Shown: positions 16,203 to 26,475 of the stretch, piece after piece
Numbering within the stretch: position 1 is the stretch's first letter
How the letters are laid out: every line of letters begins with the position of its first letter
Assembly: GCF_017751145.1 (NCBI RefSeq)
Contig: NZ_CP046640.1
Span: 1,902,137-1,966,136, forward strand
Source: Iocasia fonsfrigidae
Lineage (GTDB): Bacteria > Bacillota > Halanaerobiia > Halanaerobiales > DTU029
Direction of reading: 5' to 3'
Length of the DNA: 64,000 bases
Made by a program: the position numbers and the translations under genes
The notes under the pieces: model-generated
What the model was told of the DNA's origin: nothing
What the model saw: only the letters and a program-made list of their open reading frames with translations
Databases searched by the model: none

Positions 16203-17690
16203 GTGATAATACTGGAGGTAGTATTAATTATACTGGCAGGTATTTTAATTACAATTCCTGTCAGGTTTTCAGCTTTATTTTTTTTAGCGTGGTTTGGACT
16301 AATCCCCTTTATATATGCTATCTCTGGTGATAAGCCCTCCCAGGGGTTTAAAAAAGGGGTTTTTCTGGGCATAATAATTGTTCTGATGACATCATATTGG
16401 TTATATTACCCACTAAGGTATTATAGTGGGTTGTCTCTGATGTTCTGTCTTATTATATTATTGAGCTTTTATTTGCTGCTTGCTGTTTTTTACGGTCTAT
16501 GGGCCTGGTTTTATTTATACATAAAGAGAAATAGGTCTATAAATCCTCTCTGGCTGGCGCTTACCTGGACTGCCTTTGAGTATATTAGATTTAGAGTATT
16601 TCGGCCGTTTCCCTTTGCTTTTATTGCTTATACACAGGCATCTTTTAAACAATTATTACAATTTGCTGACCTTGGTGGAGTATTTTTAATAAGCTTTATT
16701 GTTATTTTAATAAATGCTTTTTTTTATAAGTTCTTTATTGAAAGAAAGAAAGGGAATGCTTTATTTATTATTATAATTTTTATAATTATTTTTTCTTATG
16801 GAGGTATTAAATTATCAAATTATAAGAACCAGGATTATAATTATATAAATCTAGGAATTGTTCAAACAAACCTGGATCCGGTAGAAAAATGGAAAACAGC
16901 AAACATTGAATCAAATATAAATTATCTTGTAGAAGAGTCCAGGAAAATAAATGATATTAATTTAATTATCTGGCCAGAATCATCACTTACCTTTGACTTT
17001 ATTAGAAATGAGTATTACCGGGAAAGATTTGTAGGATCATTAAAGGGTATTTCTTTTCCTCTTTTAACAGGGAGTCTATCAATTATAGATGATGACTTCA
17101 AAAAATATAATAGTGTTTTTCTTCTTGCAGCAGATGGTAAAATAATGGGGAGATATAATAAAATAAAACTCCTTCCCTTTGGTGAGTATATTCCTTTCAA
17201 GAAATTAGTTGAAAAAATAACTGGCTATACTAACTCTCCCAACTACCCGGGAGGGGATATCAATATTCTGAACTTACCGTCATTTAGCTGGCGGACAGTT
17301 ATTTGTTCTGAGATTCTCTATCCAGATTTTGTTATGAAAGGGATTAAGGAGGCAGATTTGATTATAAATCAGTCCAATGAGGCCTGGTTTCAGAGTAGTA
17401 ATTTGAGCCGACAGATGTGGACAACTGCTGTTTTCAGGGCTGTAGAAAATAGGAGGGCTGTAGTGAGATCGGGTAATAAGTCCTTTGGAGGTGTTATTTC
17501 TCCAGCTGGTATAAATATTAAGAAGGTCTATTCAGGTGATATGTCAACTGTTAAAGCTGCTGTTCCTTTAAATCGGGAAACTACATTTTATCAGCTGTAT
17601 GGTGATTTTATTGGTTATATATCAACCCTGATTCTGTTGATACTATTTTTGTTAAAGATTGTTTTAAAGTATCTCAAAAACAAACAGTAA
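16203..17690 (+). CDS. lnt: Apolipoprotein N-acyltransferase
   Basis: This 495-aa membrane enzyme adds the third acyl chain to the N-terminal cysteine of lipoproteins. Its N-terminal ~190 residues hold about six transmembrane segments. A nitrilase-like domain follows, with the catalytic triad visible as E in IWPESS, K in YNKIKLLPFGEY and C in TVICSEI. A last membrane helix lies near the C-terminus. Length is typical (~500). The start is uncertain: GTG 16203 overlaps its AAGGGG site, and no better-spaced ATG, GTG or TTG lies in frame nearby. Lnt is rare in monoderm Firmicutes, so its presence supports a diderm envelope. It sits between the Crp-ended operon and a terminator. Confidence 0.88.
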   Translation: MIILEVVLIILAGILITIPVRFSALFFLAWFGLIPFIYAISGDKPSQGFKKGVFLGIIIVLMTSYWLYYPLRYYSGLSLMFCLIILLSFYLLLAVFYGLWAWFYLYIKRNRSINPLWLALTWTAFEYIRFRVFRPFPFAFIAYTQASFKQLLQFADLGGVFLISFIVILINAFFYKFFIERKKGNALFIIIIFIIIFSYGGIKLSNYKNQDYNYINLGIVQTNLDPVEKWKTANIESNINYLVEESRKINDINLIIWPESSLTFDFIRNEYYRERFVGSLKGISFPLLTGSLSIIDDDFKKYNSVFLLAADGKIMGRYNKIKLLPFGEYIPFKKLVEKITGYTNSPNYPGGDINILNLPSFSWRTVICSEILYPDFVMKGIKEADLIINQSNEAWFQSSNLSRQMWTTAVFRAVENRRAVVRSGNKSFGGVISPAGINIKKVYSGDMSTVKAAVPLNRETTFYQLYGDFIGYISTLILLILFLLKIVLKYLKNKQ

Positions 17691-17702
17691 ATCTTTATTA
17701 TT

Positions 17703-17736
17703 GACTCTGTGTCTAAATATAACACAGGGTCTTTTT
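17703..17736 (+). terminator. Terminator after lnt
   Basis: GACTCTGTGT (17703-17712) pairs with ACACAGGGTC (17722-17731), with one G-T pair and a 9-nt loop, followed by TTTTT. Confidence 0.85.
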
Positions 17737-17785
17737 ATATTAGGATAATGTGATTCCAAAATTGTAATTAAAAACTTTGAAGCTC

Positions 17786-17806
17786 GATAAATATATTTAC
17801 TTCCCT
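17786..17806. repeat. Nested inverted-repeat element, truncated copy C
   Basis: GATAAATATATTTACTTCCC matches the left arm of copy A at 4930. About 30 bp upstream also resemble the flanks of copies A and B (an AAATTGT...TTGAAGC stretch). Identity stops abruptly near 17806, before the internal hairpins, so this is a left-end remnant. It lies between the lnt terminator and asnB. Confidence 0.6.
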
Positions 17807-17904
17807 ATGAAAAGAAAATGTCTAAAATTGCTATCATGTATACAGTCAAGATTGAATAATAGTACATATGAATAATATAGTGTATTAATAAGGGAGGCCA
17901 AAAA

Positions 17905-19746
17905 ATGTGTGGAATTGCTGGTTGGATTGATTGGCATAGGAATATAAGTGATAATTTAGATATTTTAGAGGAAATGCAAGAAAGTCTTAGCCATCGTGGT
18001 CCTGATGATAGTGGTGACTGGTATTCAAATAGGGCAGGATTTGCACACAGGAGATTAATAGTAATTGACCCTGAGGGGGGCAAGCAACCTATGCTGGCTC
18101 AACAGGGCAGAAAAACCTATGTCCTTGTCTATAATGGTGAACTATATAATACAGAAGATCTTAGACAGATACTTCTTAATAAAGGTTATAATTTTAATGG
18201 GCATTCAGATACAGAGGTTTTATTACAGTCCTATTTAGAATGGGGAGAAAGATGTGTTGATTACTTTAACGGGATATTTGCCTTTGCTATCTGGGATGTC
18301 TGTGAAGAAAAATTATTTATGGCCAGGGATCGGATAGGTGTTAAACCACTTTTTTATGCTCAATTAAAAAATGGTCTTGTTTTTGCATCAGAAATAAAGG
18401 CTTTATTAAAACATCCTGAAATAGAACCCTGTATAAATGCAGAGGGGCTGGCAGAGGTATTAATTCTAGGCCCAGGTAGAACACCTGGTAACGGTATATT
18501 TAAAGGTGTTATGGAATTGAAACCTGGTTTTTCTTTGACATACCAGAAAAACAGTCTGAAACTCACTAAATACTGGGAACTTGTGAGTAAAGAACATACA
18601 GATACGCTAGCTGAAACAGTGGAAAAAGTCAGGTATCTTTTTACTGATTCTGTAAAACGCCAATTGATTTCAGATGTGCCGATCTGTACTCTACTATCAG
18701 GTGGTCTAGATTCCAGTGCTATTAGTGCTGTAGCCAGTAGAGAGCTGAAAAAAAATGGCTATAGGGGGTTAGCTACATATTCTGTTGACTATGAGGGTAA
18801 TGAAAGGTTTTTTAAGGCAAATGATTTTCAACCTGAAACTGATAATTACTGGGCGGCTAAGGTAGCAGATAACATTAACTCCAAGCATCATAATGTAGTG
18901 CTGGATAATCATCTTTTAAGTGAAAAATTAAGGGAGGGTGTTTATGCCAGGGATTTACCGGGGATGGCTGATATTGATGTTTCCCTGTATTTACTGGCTA
19001 AAGAGATAAAAAAGGATTTTGTTGTAGCAGTATCTGGTGAGTGTGCTGATGAGATATTTGGTGGTTATCCCTGGTTTTACCGGGAGGAAGCCCTGGGAGC
19101 CGGTATTTTTCCCTGGTCAAGGAGGTATAGAGAACGGATAGCCTTATTATCAAGGGAAGTCAAGGAGAGAATTTCCCCTGAAGAATACCTGTTTGAGAGA
19201 TATCAAGAGGCATTAGCTGAGGTTCCTGTCTTAGCAGGTGAAGATGAGAAGAACGCACGTATGAGAGAGATGTTTTATCTTAATTTGACACGTTGGATGC
19301 CTGTTCTATTGGATAGAAAGGATAGAATGAGTATGTATACTGGATTAGAAATCAGAGTACCTTTCTGTGACCATCGGCTGGTAGAATATCTCTGGAATAT
19401 ACCATGGGAAATGAAGTCTTATGGCGGACAGAGAAAGGGATTACTCCGTGAATCCCTTAAAGGTATTCTTCCAGAGTCGGTTAGAAATAGACCTAAAAAT
19501 CCTTATCCCAGGACCTTTAATCCGCTTTATTATCAGGAAACAAAAGCCTTGTTAATAGATATATTGAATAATAAAAATAAGCCACTACATTCTGTGATAG
19601 ATATAGAAGCAGTACTTAATCTAACTGAGAAGAAAGGGGATTTTGATATCCCCTGGTTTGGTCAATTAATGCGTTTACCTCAGCTTTTTGCTTATCTTCT
19701 ACAATTAAATATCTGGTTGGAAGACTATCATGTAAGAATATCTTAG
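17905..19746 (+). CDS. asnB: Asparagine synthase (glutamine-hydrolysing)
   Basis: This 613-aa enzyme makes asparagine from aspartate, glutamine and ATP. Cys2 directly follows the initiator Met (MCGIAGW) and is the glutaminase nucleophile. The N-terminal glutaminase domain (about 1-200) shows SHRGPDD and YNGELYN. The synthetase domain has the PP-loop SGGLDSS at about residue 265 and SGECADEIFGGYPWFY further on, then the DRKDRMSM block and RVPFCDHRLVEY. Length is typical of the 600-residue AsnB class. The ATG is behind AGGGAGG. It is convergent with rqcH on the other strand, with only 8 bp between stops. An asparaginase lies at 31.5 kb, giving opposite reactions in one neighbourhood. Confidence 0.93.
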   Translation: MCGIAGWIDWHRNISDNLDILEEMQESLSHRGPDDSGDWYSNRAGFAHRRLIVIDPEGGKQPMLAQQGRKTYVLVYNGELYNTEDLRQILLNKGYNFNGHSDTEVLLQSYLEWGERCVDYFNGIFAFAIWDVCEEKLFMARDRIGVKPLFYAQLKNGLVFASEIKALLKHPEIEPCINAEGLAEVLILGPGRTPGNGIFKGVMELKPGFSLTYQKNSLKLTKYWELVSKEHTDTLAETVEKVRYLFTDSVKRQLISDVPICTLLSGGLDSSAISAVASRELKKNGYRGLATYSVDYEGNERFFKANDFQPETDNYWAAKVADNINSKHHNVVLDNHLLSEKLREGVYARDLPGMADIDVSLYLLAKEIKKDFVVAVSGECADEIFGGYPWFYREEALGAGIFPWSRRYRERIALLSREVKERISPEEYLFERYQEALAEVPVLAGEDEKNARMREMFYLNLTRWMPVLLDRKDRMSMYTGLEIRVPFCDHRLVEYLWNIPWEMKSYGGQRKGLLRESLKGILPESVRNRPKNPYPRTFNPLYYQETKALLIDILNNKNKPLHSVIDIEAVLNLTEKKGDFDIPWFGQLMRLPQLFAYLLQLNIWLEDYHVRIS

Positions 19747-19754
19747 CCCGGTTT

Positions 19755-21503
19755 TTAGTTCTTTAGTTTATTGATAAGTTCTTTAGCTGGATTGGCATAT
19801 AGGGTCTGGTATTCTTCATAATATACCAGGCCTGGTTTAGCTCCCTTGGGTTTCCTGACATTTTTTACTTTTGTATAATCAACAGGTACATTTTCTGACA
19901 TTCTCCCTTTACTATAATAAGCAGCTATAACAGCGGCTTCATTAACTGTTTCCTGGGGTATATTGTCATTTGTATGGTTTCGAATTATTACATGTGAACC
20001 AGCTATTTCCTTGACGTGCAGCCAGATGTCTTCACTATGTGCAATTTTTTTGGTCAGCCGGTCATTCTGATAGTTGTTACGACCGGCTAAAATATGATAA
20101 CCCTGTGAAGATATAAATTTATAAGGTGGTAATGGTTTGTTGCTTTTCTTTTTTTGTTTGTTTTTCTTCTTTTCTTTAAGATAGCCCTCTTTGATTAATT
20201 CCTCTCGAATTTCTTTCAAATCACTTTGAGATTCAGCCTGCTCAATGTTCAGGGAGACTTGTTCTAAGTATCTTTCTTCATGTCTTAAAATACCCAGTTG
20301 TTTTTTAAGGTGTTTAATGCTTTTTTTAACTTTATTATATTTCTTATAATATTTCTGCGCATTCTGAGCCGGTGTTAAAGAGGGATCAAGGTCAATTTTA
20401 ATTTTACTTTGTTCTACATCAAAATAATTTACTAATTCAATCTCTTCTAATCCCTTTTTTAGCTGATATATGTTAGCTGTAATCAATTCACCATATTGCT
20501 TATACCTATCTGCGTTAGCAGCATCCTCTAATCCATTATGGTATTTCTTTTGTTTTTTTCTGTTTTTAGTCAGGTATTTATTAATAATATTATTCAGTCT
20601 ATCTTTAAAATTATCTAGCTTATTATTGGTAACTTCATTGGAATAATAGTAATCAAAAAGTTCGCCGGTACCGGGATAGGTATGATCCTTTATATTTTTC
20701 TGGTGGAGTAAGGGATAGGCAGATAGATAAGAAATATTATTATGCTTATCCAGTCCTACAGCTGGTCTAAATTTCCCCTGTTTAACTTCTTGAAAGATTG
20801 ATAAAAAACTGTTTTTAATTCTTTCTCTATCTTCCTTACTAAGGGTTGAATAATCGATTTTAAAGTCAATACCTGCCCTAAAAATAATTTCTTTTGCCAT
20901 ATAGGGTCCAATACCCCGGTAATTGTACATAATTGCCTTATCTGCCCGGTCAGAAAAATCATCAGGTATATATGAAAAAAAATCCTCTTTACTAACAACT
21001 GTTGGGTCAATTTTGTCCTGTCTCGGTGGATATTGATAATCTAAACCAGGATATAATTGACGCTGTTGGCTCTGCTGTTTGTTTATCCGTTTTAAAGCAT
21101 CAAGGATTATACCATCTTCATTAATCAGTATTATATTACTGTATTTCCCCATAACTTCAGTAATAAGATAATATTTTTCCTTTCTTAATTTTATATGAAA
21201 AATAAGTATTCGTTCGAAATCAGGTTGCTCTATTTTATCAATAATACCGCGGTGGAGATATTTGCGTAATAACATACAGAAATCGGGTGCCTTAAGGGGG
21301 TTTTCATAATCCAAATTACTAATATGAAGGCGGTTGTAAGCAGGGTCTGTTGAAATAAGCATTTTTCTATTTTGGTTCTCACACCTGATAGTAAAACTAA
21401 GGGTATCATTATTTATTTGATATATTTTATCTATTCTTCCCCCCAGAATATTTTCTGTTAAATCGTTTTTAATAGCTGTCAGCATAATACCATCAATTGA
21501 CAT
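19755..21503 (-). CDS. rqcH: Ribosome-associated quality control protein RqcH (NFACT/FbpA family)
   Basis: This 582-aa protein has the full NFACT layout: an N-terminal NFACT-N domain starting MSIDGIMLTAIKNDL, central coiled coils (about 270-440), and a C-terminal NFACT-R domain with GYHILAGRNNYQNDRL and DIWLHVKEIAGSHV. RqcH binds stalled 50S subunits and directs alanine tailing. In the tRNA-binding DR pair (97/98 in Bacillus), this protein appears to have E97-R98, a conservative change. An ATG preceded by AAGGAGTGATT gives a firm start. It is the orthologue of yloA at the head of the Bacillus ylo cluster and is divergent from the Ca-ATPase gene. Older annotation calls it fibronectin-binding. 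Confidence 0.9.
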   Translation of the reverse strand: MSIDGIMLTAIKNDLTENILGGRIDKIYQINNDTLSFTIRCENQNRKMLISTDPAYNRLHISNLDYENPLKAPDFCMLLRKYLHRGIIDKIEQPDFERILIFHIKLRKEKYYLITEVMGKYSNIILINEDGIILDALKRINKQQSQQRQLYPGLDYQYPPRQDKIDPTVVSKEDFFSYIPDDFSDRADKAIMYNYRGIGPYMAKEIIFRAGIDFKIDYSTLSKEDRERIKNSFLSIFQEVKQGKFRPAVGLDKHNNISYLSAYPLLHQKNIKDHTYPGTGELFDYYYSNEVTNNKLDNFKDRLNNIINKYLTKNRKKQKKYHNGLEDAANADRYKQYGELITANIYQLKKGLEEIELVNYFDVEQSKIKIDLDPSLTPAQNAQKYYKKYNKVKKSIKHLKKQLGILRHEERYLEQVSLNIEQAESQSDLKEIREELIKEGYLKEKKKNKQKKKSNKPLPPYKFISSQGYHILAGRNNYQNDRLTKKIAHSEDIWLHVKEIAGSHVIIRNHTNDNIPQETVNEAAVIAAYYSKGRMSENVPVDYTKVKNVRKPKGAKPGLVYYEEYQTLYANPAKELINKLKN

Positions 21504-21636
21504 GATAAATCACTCCTTTAACTAATTATAGTATAAGGTATATCTATATATCAGTCAATTAAATAGATTGTTCTTTTTATTAAGCCCTGTGAATAGTATT
21601 AAAATGATAGAATTGCTAAACACAGGAGTGATTATT

Positions 21637-24327
21637 ATGTTAGCAGAAAAGGAGTATTACCTCTTAAATCAGGAAGAACTTATTGATTATTTTGGATTTT
21701 CCCTAACAGATGGTTTATCAACAAGAGAGATCAGAAAAAGGCAGCTACAGTATGGTAGAAATAGATTAATTACATCAAACAGCAAGGGAATCGTATCTAT
21801 CTTTATTGACCAGTTCAGAGATTTTATGATAATTGTTTTAATGGCAGCAACCTGTTTATCATTTTTAATGGGTGAGATAAGTGATGGAATTACTATTTTT
21901 GCTATTATAATTATTAATGGGATTATGGGTTTTATTCAGGAATATAGGGCAGAGAGGTCATTGGCTGCTTTAAGTAAACTGGCTGCACCAGAGGCCAGGG
22001 TTATTAGAGATGGCAGACTTGAGGAAGTGGCTGCTGAGGAATTAGTACCTGGTGATTTAATTGCTTTAGAAACTGGAAATCGTGTCCCAGCTGACTGCAG
22101 ATTATTAGAAGCAGCAGCTCTTCAGGTAGATGAATCCCTCCTTACTGGTGAATCAATAACAGTTGCTAAATCAACAGGGAAATTATATGCAGCTGGTCTT
22201 AATATCACAGAACAAACAAACATTTTATTTATGGGAACAACAGTTACCCGGGGCAGGGCAAAAGCAGTAGTAGTTAATACAGGTATGGATACTGAAATGG
22301 GCAAGATAGCAGACCTGCTTAATAATGAAAATGATAATATGACACCACTTCAAAAAAGATTAAAGCACCTTGGTAAATGGCTGGTAATTATGAGTCTATT
22401 ACTTACTTTTTTGATAGTGATTGTTGGTATTTTAAAGGGGCAGTCCATTTATCAAATGTTTCTGGCAGGTGTCAGTCTGGCTGTTGCTGCAATACCAGAG
22501 GGTCTGCCTGCTATAGTAACCCTTGTTCTAGCCCTAGGTGTACAAAAAATGATCAATAATAATGCAATTGTTCGCAAATTACAATCGGTGGAAACACTTG
22601 GTTGTGCCACAGTAATCTGCTCTGATAAAACAGGAACCCTTACTAAAAATCAGATGACCTTAAAGAAGATATATTTGAACCATAGAATAAACAACTTTAA
22701 TCCCGACAGTGAGCTTAAAGGACTTGAGAATGTATTAAAAATTGGTGGTGTTTGTAATACAGTACAGCTCAAGGAAGCAGAAAATAATAGTAAACTTAAT
22801 CGAGTAAAGGAGTTTTTTATAGGTAGTAAGATACCGGAGTTTCTAGGTGACCCCACAGAAATTGCTCTGGTAAGGGCTGTTTATGACTATGGGTATAGTT
22901 TTACTTCTTTGAAAAAAGACTATCAGATAAAAACAGAGGAGGGTTTTGATTCTAGACGAAAACGAATGTCAGTTATTGTTCAAATGCCTAAAGGTGATAC
23001 TGAATTATGGATCAAGGGAGCCCCAGAACTTATTTTACAGAGGTGTACCTATCTTGAAGTCAACGGAAAGAAAGAAAAAATGACTGAACAGTTAAAAAGA
23101 GAGGTACAGCGGGCTAATGATTCTATGGCCAGAGATGCCCTGCGTGTTCTAGCTATAGGATACAGAAAAGTAAATAATAGAGTAGCTAAAAATAGAGCGG
23201 CAAATTATGAAAAAGATTTAACTTTGCTGGGATTAGTTGGTTTAATTGACCCTCCCCGTGAAGAGGCATACCAGGCTGTATTAAGTTGTCATAAGGCAGG
23301 TATAAAACCAGTAATGATTACTGGAGATCACAAGATTACTGCTCGTGTTATAGCAGAAGACCTTGGTATTATTCCAGGAAGAGGCAGGGTTATTACAGGT
23401 GAAGAGATCAAGGGAATGGATGATAAAACACTTAATAATATTACCAGAGATGTAATGGTTTTTGCCCGGATATCCCCCGAAGATAAGTTGAGGATTGTCA
23501 GGTCGTATAAAGAAAATGGTGAAATAGTTGCGATGACAGGTGATGGAGTTAATGATGCCCCAGCAGTAAAAGAAGCAGATATTGGGATTGCCATGGGTGA
23601 ACAGGGTACAGATGTGACCAAAGAAGTGTCATCACTTATCCTGGGTGATGATAATTTTGCTACGATTGTTAAAGCTATTGCTGAAGGACGGAAAATATAT
23701 AATAATATCCGAAAATTTATTCGTTATTTACTGGCCTGTAATACTGGTGAATTGCTGGCTGTTTTTCTTGGTATCCTTATGGGGTTACCTATACCACTAT
23801 TGCCGATACAGATATTATGGGTGAATCTGGTTACTGATGGACTGCCTGCTTTGGCACTGGGGATGGATAATGATAGTGATGATGTAATGGAAAAACCACC
23901 CCGGGATCCAGAAGAGAGTATTCTGGCAGGTGGTATGGTAGCTCATCTTATTAGTCAGGGTTCATTGATTGGTATTAGTACAATGACAGCATTTTTAATA
24001 GCCATCTATCATCTGGAAGTTGATCTCAATACAGCTAGAACTATGGCTTTTTCTACACTTGTATTTTCTCAATTGTGTTTTGTATTTAGCTGTCGTTCAG
24101 AAGATTATGCTTTCTGGCAGCTTTCCCCGTTTTCTAATATCTATTTACTTGGGGCTGTATTACTGTCATCTATAATGCAGCTGGGGGTAATTTATTCTCC
24201 ATTTTTGTCCAGATTCTTTAAAACCAGCATATTAAATATAGAACAATGGATTATTGTCTTAATTCTTTCTTCCTGGTCAACTATTGTCATTGATCTGATC
24301 CGGGGTATTTTCAGGAAGAAAAGGTAA
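21637..24327 (+). CDS. P-type cation ATPase, calcium-transporting type (P2A-like)
   Basis: This 896-aa membrane pump has a cation ATPase N-terminal domain, an actuator domain with LTGES, and PEGLP in M4. The phosphorylation motif DKTGTLTK carries Asp at about residue 330. MITGDH and the hinge GDGVNDAP (about 635) follow, then four C-terminal membrane helices, including [13 protein letters not shown]. The PEGLP motif and length fit SERCA-like Ca2+ pumps such as Bacillus YloB; Mn2+ or other ions remain possible. I chose ATG 21637 with AGGAG at 21624-21628 rather than the 69-bp longer frame starting at 21568. In B. subtilis yloA-yloB are adjacent. Here rqcH is inverted relative to it. Confidence 0.9.
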   Translation: MLAEKEYYLLNQEELIDYFGFSLTDGLSTREIRKRQLQYGRNRLITSNSKGIVSIFIDQFRDFMIIVLMAATCLSFLMGEISDGITIFAIIIINGIMGFIQEYRAERSLAALSKLAAPEARVIRDGRLEEVAAEELVPGDLIALETGNRVPADCRLLEAAALQVDESLLTGESITVAKSTGKLYAAGLNITEQTNILFMGTTVTRGRAKAVVVNTGMDTEMGKIADLLNNENDNMTPLQKRLKHLGKWLVIMSLLLTFLIVIVGILKGQSIYQMFLAGVSLAVAAIPEGLPAIVTLVLALGVQKMINNNAIVRKLQSVETLGCATVICSDKTGTLTKNQMTLKKIYLNHRINNFNPDSELKGLENVLKIGGVCNTVQLKEAENNSKLNRVKEFFIGSKIPEFLGDPTEIALVRAVYDYGYSFTSLKKDYQIKTEEGFDSRRKRMSVIVQMPKGDTELWIKGAPELILQRCTYLEVNGKKEKMTEQLKREVQRANDSMARDALRVLAIGYRKVNNRVAKNRAANYEKDLTLLGLVGLIDPPREEAYQAVLSCHKAGIKPVMITGDHKITARVIAEDLGIIPGRGRVITGEEIKGMDDKTLNNITRDVMVFARISPEDKLRIVRSYKENGEIVAMTGDGVNDAPAVKEADIGIAMGEQGTDVTKEVSSLILGDDNFATIVKAIAEGRKIYNNIRKFIRYLLACNTGELLAVFLGILMGLPIPLLPIQILWVNLVTDGLPALALGMDNDSDDVMEKPPRDPEESILAGGMVAHLISQGSLIGISTMTAFLIAIYHLEVDLNTARTMAFSTLVFSQLCFVFSCRSEDYAFWQLSPFSNIYLLGAVLLSSIMQLGVIYSPFLSRFFKTSILNIEQWIIVLILSSWSTIVIDLIRGIFRKKR

Positions 24328-24404
24328 AAGAGATTTTATTAGCGATTTTAGATTTGATTAAATAATAACTTTGTTAACCTCTTAGTTTTTCTATTATAAA
24401 TACT

Positions 24405-24833
24405 CTATAGTATTGTTCTTCTTTTTATCTGGTTAGAGAGAATAATTAATGTATTTGTACTACCATATCTTTGTATTTGGTATATTAATGATTCTAAATC
24501 ATTCACTTCTTTAAAAATTGCATATACAACCATAGAATAAGACCCTGTTACATGATGGCAGCTTATTACGTTGGAATGGTTTTTAATTAACTCCATAAAT
24601 TCTTTTCGTTTATCAATATCTATAGAAACATTGATTAAAGCACGGATGTTTTTGCCTAATTTAGCAGGGTCTATAATTGCAGTATAGCCTTTAATTACTT
24701 TACTGGTCTCTAATTTTTTAATTCTTTCTGAGACAGCAGGGGCAGTTAATCCTACTTGCTTACCAAGGTCTTTCATAGATATACGGGCATTTTCCTGTAA
24801 AATTTTTAAAATTTCATAGTCTATCGAATCCAA
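24405..24833 (-). CDS. Lrp/AsnC family transcriptional regulator
   Basis: This 142-aa regulator has an N-terminal HTH (LQENARISMKDLGKQVGLTAPAVSERIKKL broken around residues 10-40) and a C-terminal RAM ligand-binding domain with VTGSYSMVVYAIF. TTG 24833 is the start, 7 bp after GAGGAAG. Such proteins form dimers to octamers that sense amino acids. It is divergent from glutamate dehydrogenase across a 319-bp A+T-rich spacer. It is a good candidate to control that gene and the aminotransferase, citrate synthase and asparaginase genes beyond. The ligand is unknown. Confidence 0.88.
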   Translation of the reverse strand: MDSIDYEILKILQENARISMKDLGKQVGLTAPAVSERIKKLETSKVIKGYTAIIDPAKLGKNIRALINVSIDIDKRKEFMELIKNHSNVISCHHVTGSYSMVVYAIFKEVNDLESLIYQIQRYGSTNTLIILSNQIKRRTIL

Positions 24834-25152
24834 GAGAACTTCCTCCCCTATATTTAAATTAATTATATAAAGAAATATACTTATACAATTAATTATAACA
24901 TATAGTATAAAAAATATAAATAATATATTTTAAAGGAATTATCTAATACACTTAATTTTATAAATACTAATTTGAATATAAAAACTCGCTAAATAAAATA
25001 AAGCTAAAATATTATATACTAAAATAAATGAAGTAAATATATATTAATCTTTATAATTAAAGTAGTATTAGCAAAAATATTTACAAAGATTAAGTTAAGT
25101 GTTATTATAAAAATGTAAGATAAATTTACTTAAATTAAAGGGGGCTTTTATA
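24834..25152. other. A+T-rich divergent control region with direct repeats
   Basis: This 319-bp spacer between the Lrp-type gene and glutamate dehydrogenase has very low G+C. AATTAATTATA occurs twice (24857-24867 and 24887-24897), with starts 30 bp apart, near three helical turns. This could suit multimeric Lrp-family binding. TATAAA-like boxes are too many to choose a promoter. No ORF of note is present. Confidence 0.35.
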
Positions 25153-26433
25153 ATGGCAGAAAAAACCTTAAATCCATTTGAAATTGTTCAATTACAAGTT
25201 AAGAAGGCATGTGATGAACTGGGAGAAAATGAAGCAGTTAGGAAAATTTTGAGTGTACCAGAGAAAGTAATGGAGGTTAATATTCCAGTTGAGATGGATA
25301 ATGGTACAACGAGAATATTTACTGGATACCGGGTCCAGCATAATACATCTGCTGGGCCAACTAAAGGTGGAATCCGTTTTCATCCTAAGGTAAATAAAGA
25401 TGAAGTTAAAGCATTAGCCACCTGGATGACTTTTAAATGTAGGGTTATGGATTTACCATATGGTGGTGCCAAAGGTGGTATAATTGTTGAGCCCAAAGAA
25501 TTATCTATCAGAGAACTGGAAAGGTTAGCCAGGGGTTATGCCAAATCTATAGCTCAAATTATTGGTGAAAGAGTTGATATTCCAGCTCCAGATGTGAATA
25601 CTAATGGACAAGTTATGTCCTGGATGGTTGATGAATATTCACTTTTAAGAGGTGTTGGACAAACTTTACCTGCTGTATTTACAGGAAAACCAGTTGAATT
25701 TGATGGTTGTCTAGGAAGAACAGAAGCGACTGGATATGGTGTTGCTATTATAGCAAGGGAAGCTAGTAAGTTAAAAGATTTAGAGATGAGTGGAGTAAGA
25801 TTTGCAGTACAAGGTTTTGGTAATGTAGGAAGTCATACCGCTATGTATGCCGAAGAAATGGGCGCAAAGGTAGTAGCAATATCTGATATAGATGCTTGTT
25901 TAATTAATGAAAAAGGTTTAGATGTAAAAGCTTTAATGAAATATATGAAAGAAAACCGAACTATTTCAGGATATCCAAAAGCAGATGAAATAAATCGGGA
26001 TGAAATATTCAAGCAAGAGTGTGATATTTTTGCTCCATGTGCTCTGGAGAATGCTATAACAACCAGAAATGTTGAGCAAATAAAAGCTGATATTATTGTT
26101 GAAGGGGCCAATGGACCAACTACACCTGAGGCGGAAAATGAATTGTTAAAAAGGGGTGTATTAATTGTTCCAGATATATTAGCCAATGCTGGTGGTGTTA
26201 CGGTTTCATATTTTGAATGGGTACAAAATCTTCATAATTATTACTGGTCATTTGAAGAAGTACAGGAAAAGCAAGAAAGAAAAATGGTAGCAGCTTTTAA
26301 ATCTGTAGTGGAAATGATGAAGGCTAAGAATGTGGATATGCGAAAGGCTGCTTATATGATAGCCATTGAAAGATTGGCTACACCAATGCGACTGCGGGGT
26401 TGGTTTAAAGATGGGACTTATAAACGAGCATAG
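25153..26433 (+). CDS. gdhA: Glu/Leu/Phe/Val dehydrogenase, likely glutamate dehydrogenase
   Basis: This 426-aa enzyme interconverts glutamate with 2-oxoglutarate and ammonia. The substrate region shows TSAGPTKGGIRFHP with its binding Lys, the catalytic region PYGGAKGGI, and PAPDVNT. The NAD(P)-binding part contains VQGFGNVGS, followed by an ISDIDA segment that suggests NAD-type specificity (acidic residue after beta 2). Length fits the hexameric family near 420 residues. The ATG is behind AAAGGGGG. The aminotransferase gene begins 42 bp downstream and is probably co-transcribed, coupling ammonia and transamination. The Lrp-type regulator is divergent. Confidence 0.9.
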   Translation: MAEKTLNPFEIVQLQVKKACDELGENEAVRKILSVPEKVMEVNIPVEMDNGTTRIFTGYRVQHNTSAGPTKGGIRFHPKVNKDEVKALATWMTFKCRVMDLPYGGAKGGIIVEPKELSIRELERLARGYAKSIAQIIGERVDIPAPDVNTNGQVMSWMVDEYSLLRGVGQTLPAVFTGKPVEFDGCLGRTEATGYGVAIIAREASKLKDLEMSGVRFAVQGFGNVGSHTAMYAEEMGAKVVAISDIDACLINEKGLDVKALMKYMKENRTISGYPKADEINRDEIFKQECDIFAPCALENAITTRNVEQIKADIIVEGANGPTTPEAENELLKRGVLIVPDILANAGGVTVSYFEWVQNLHNYYWSFEEVQEKQERKMVAAFKSVVEMMKAKNVDMRKAAYMIAIERLATPMRLRGWFKDGTYKRA

Positions 26434-26475
26434 TAATTTAAACTATAATTATAATTTAATGAAAGAGGTGAAAAA

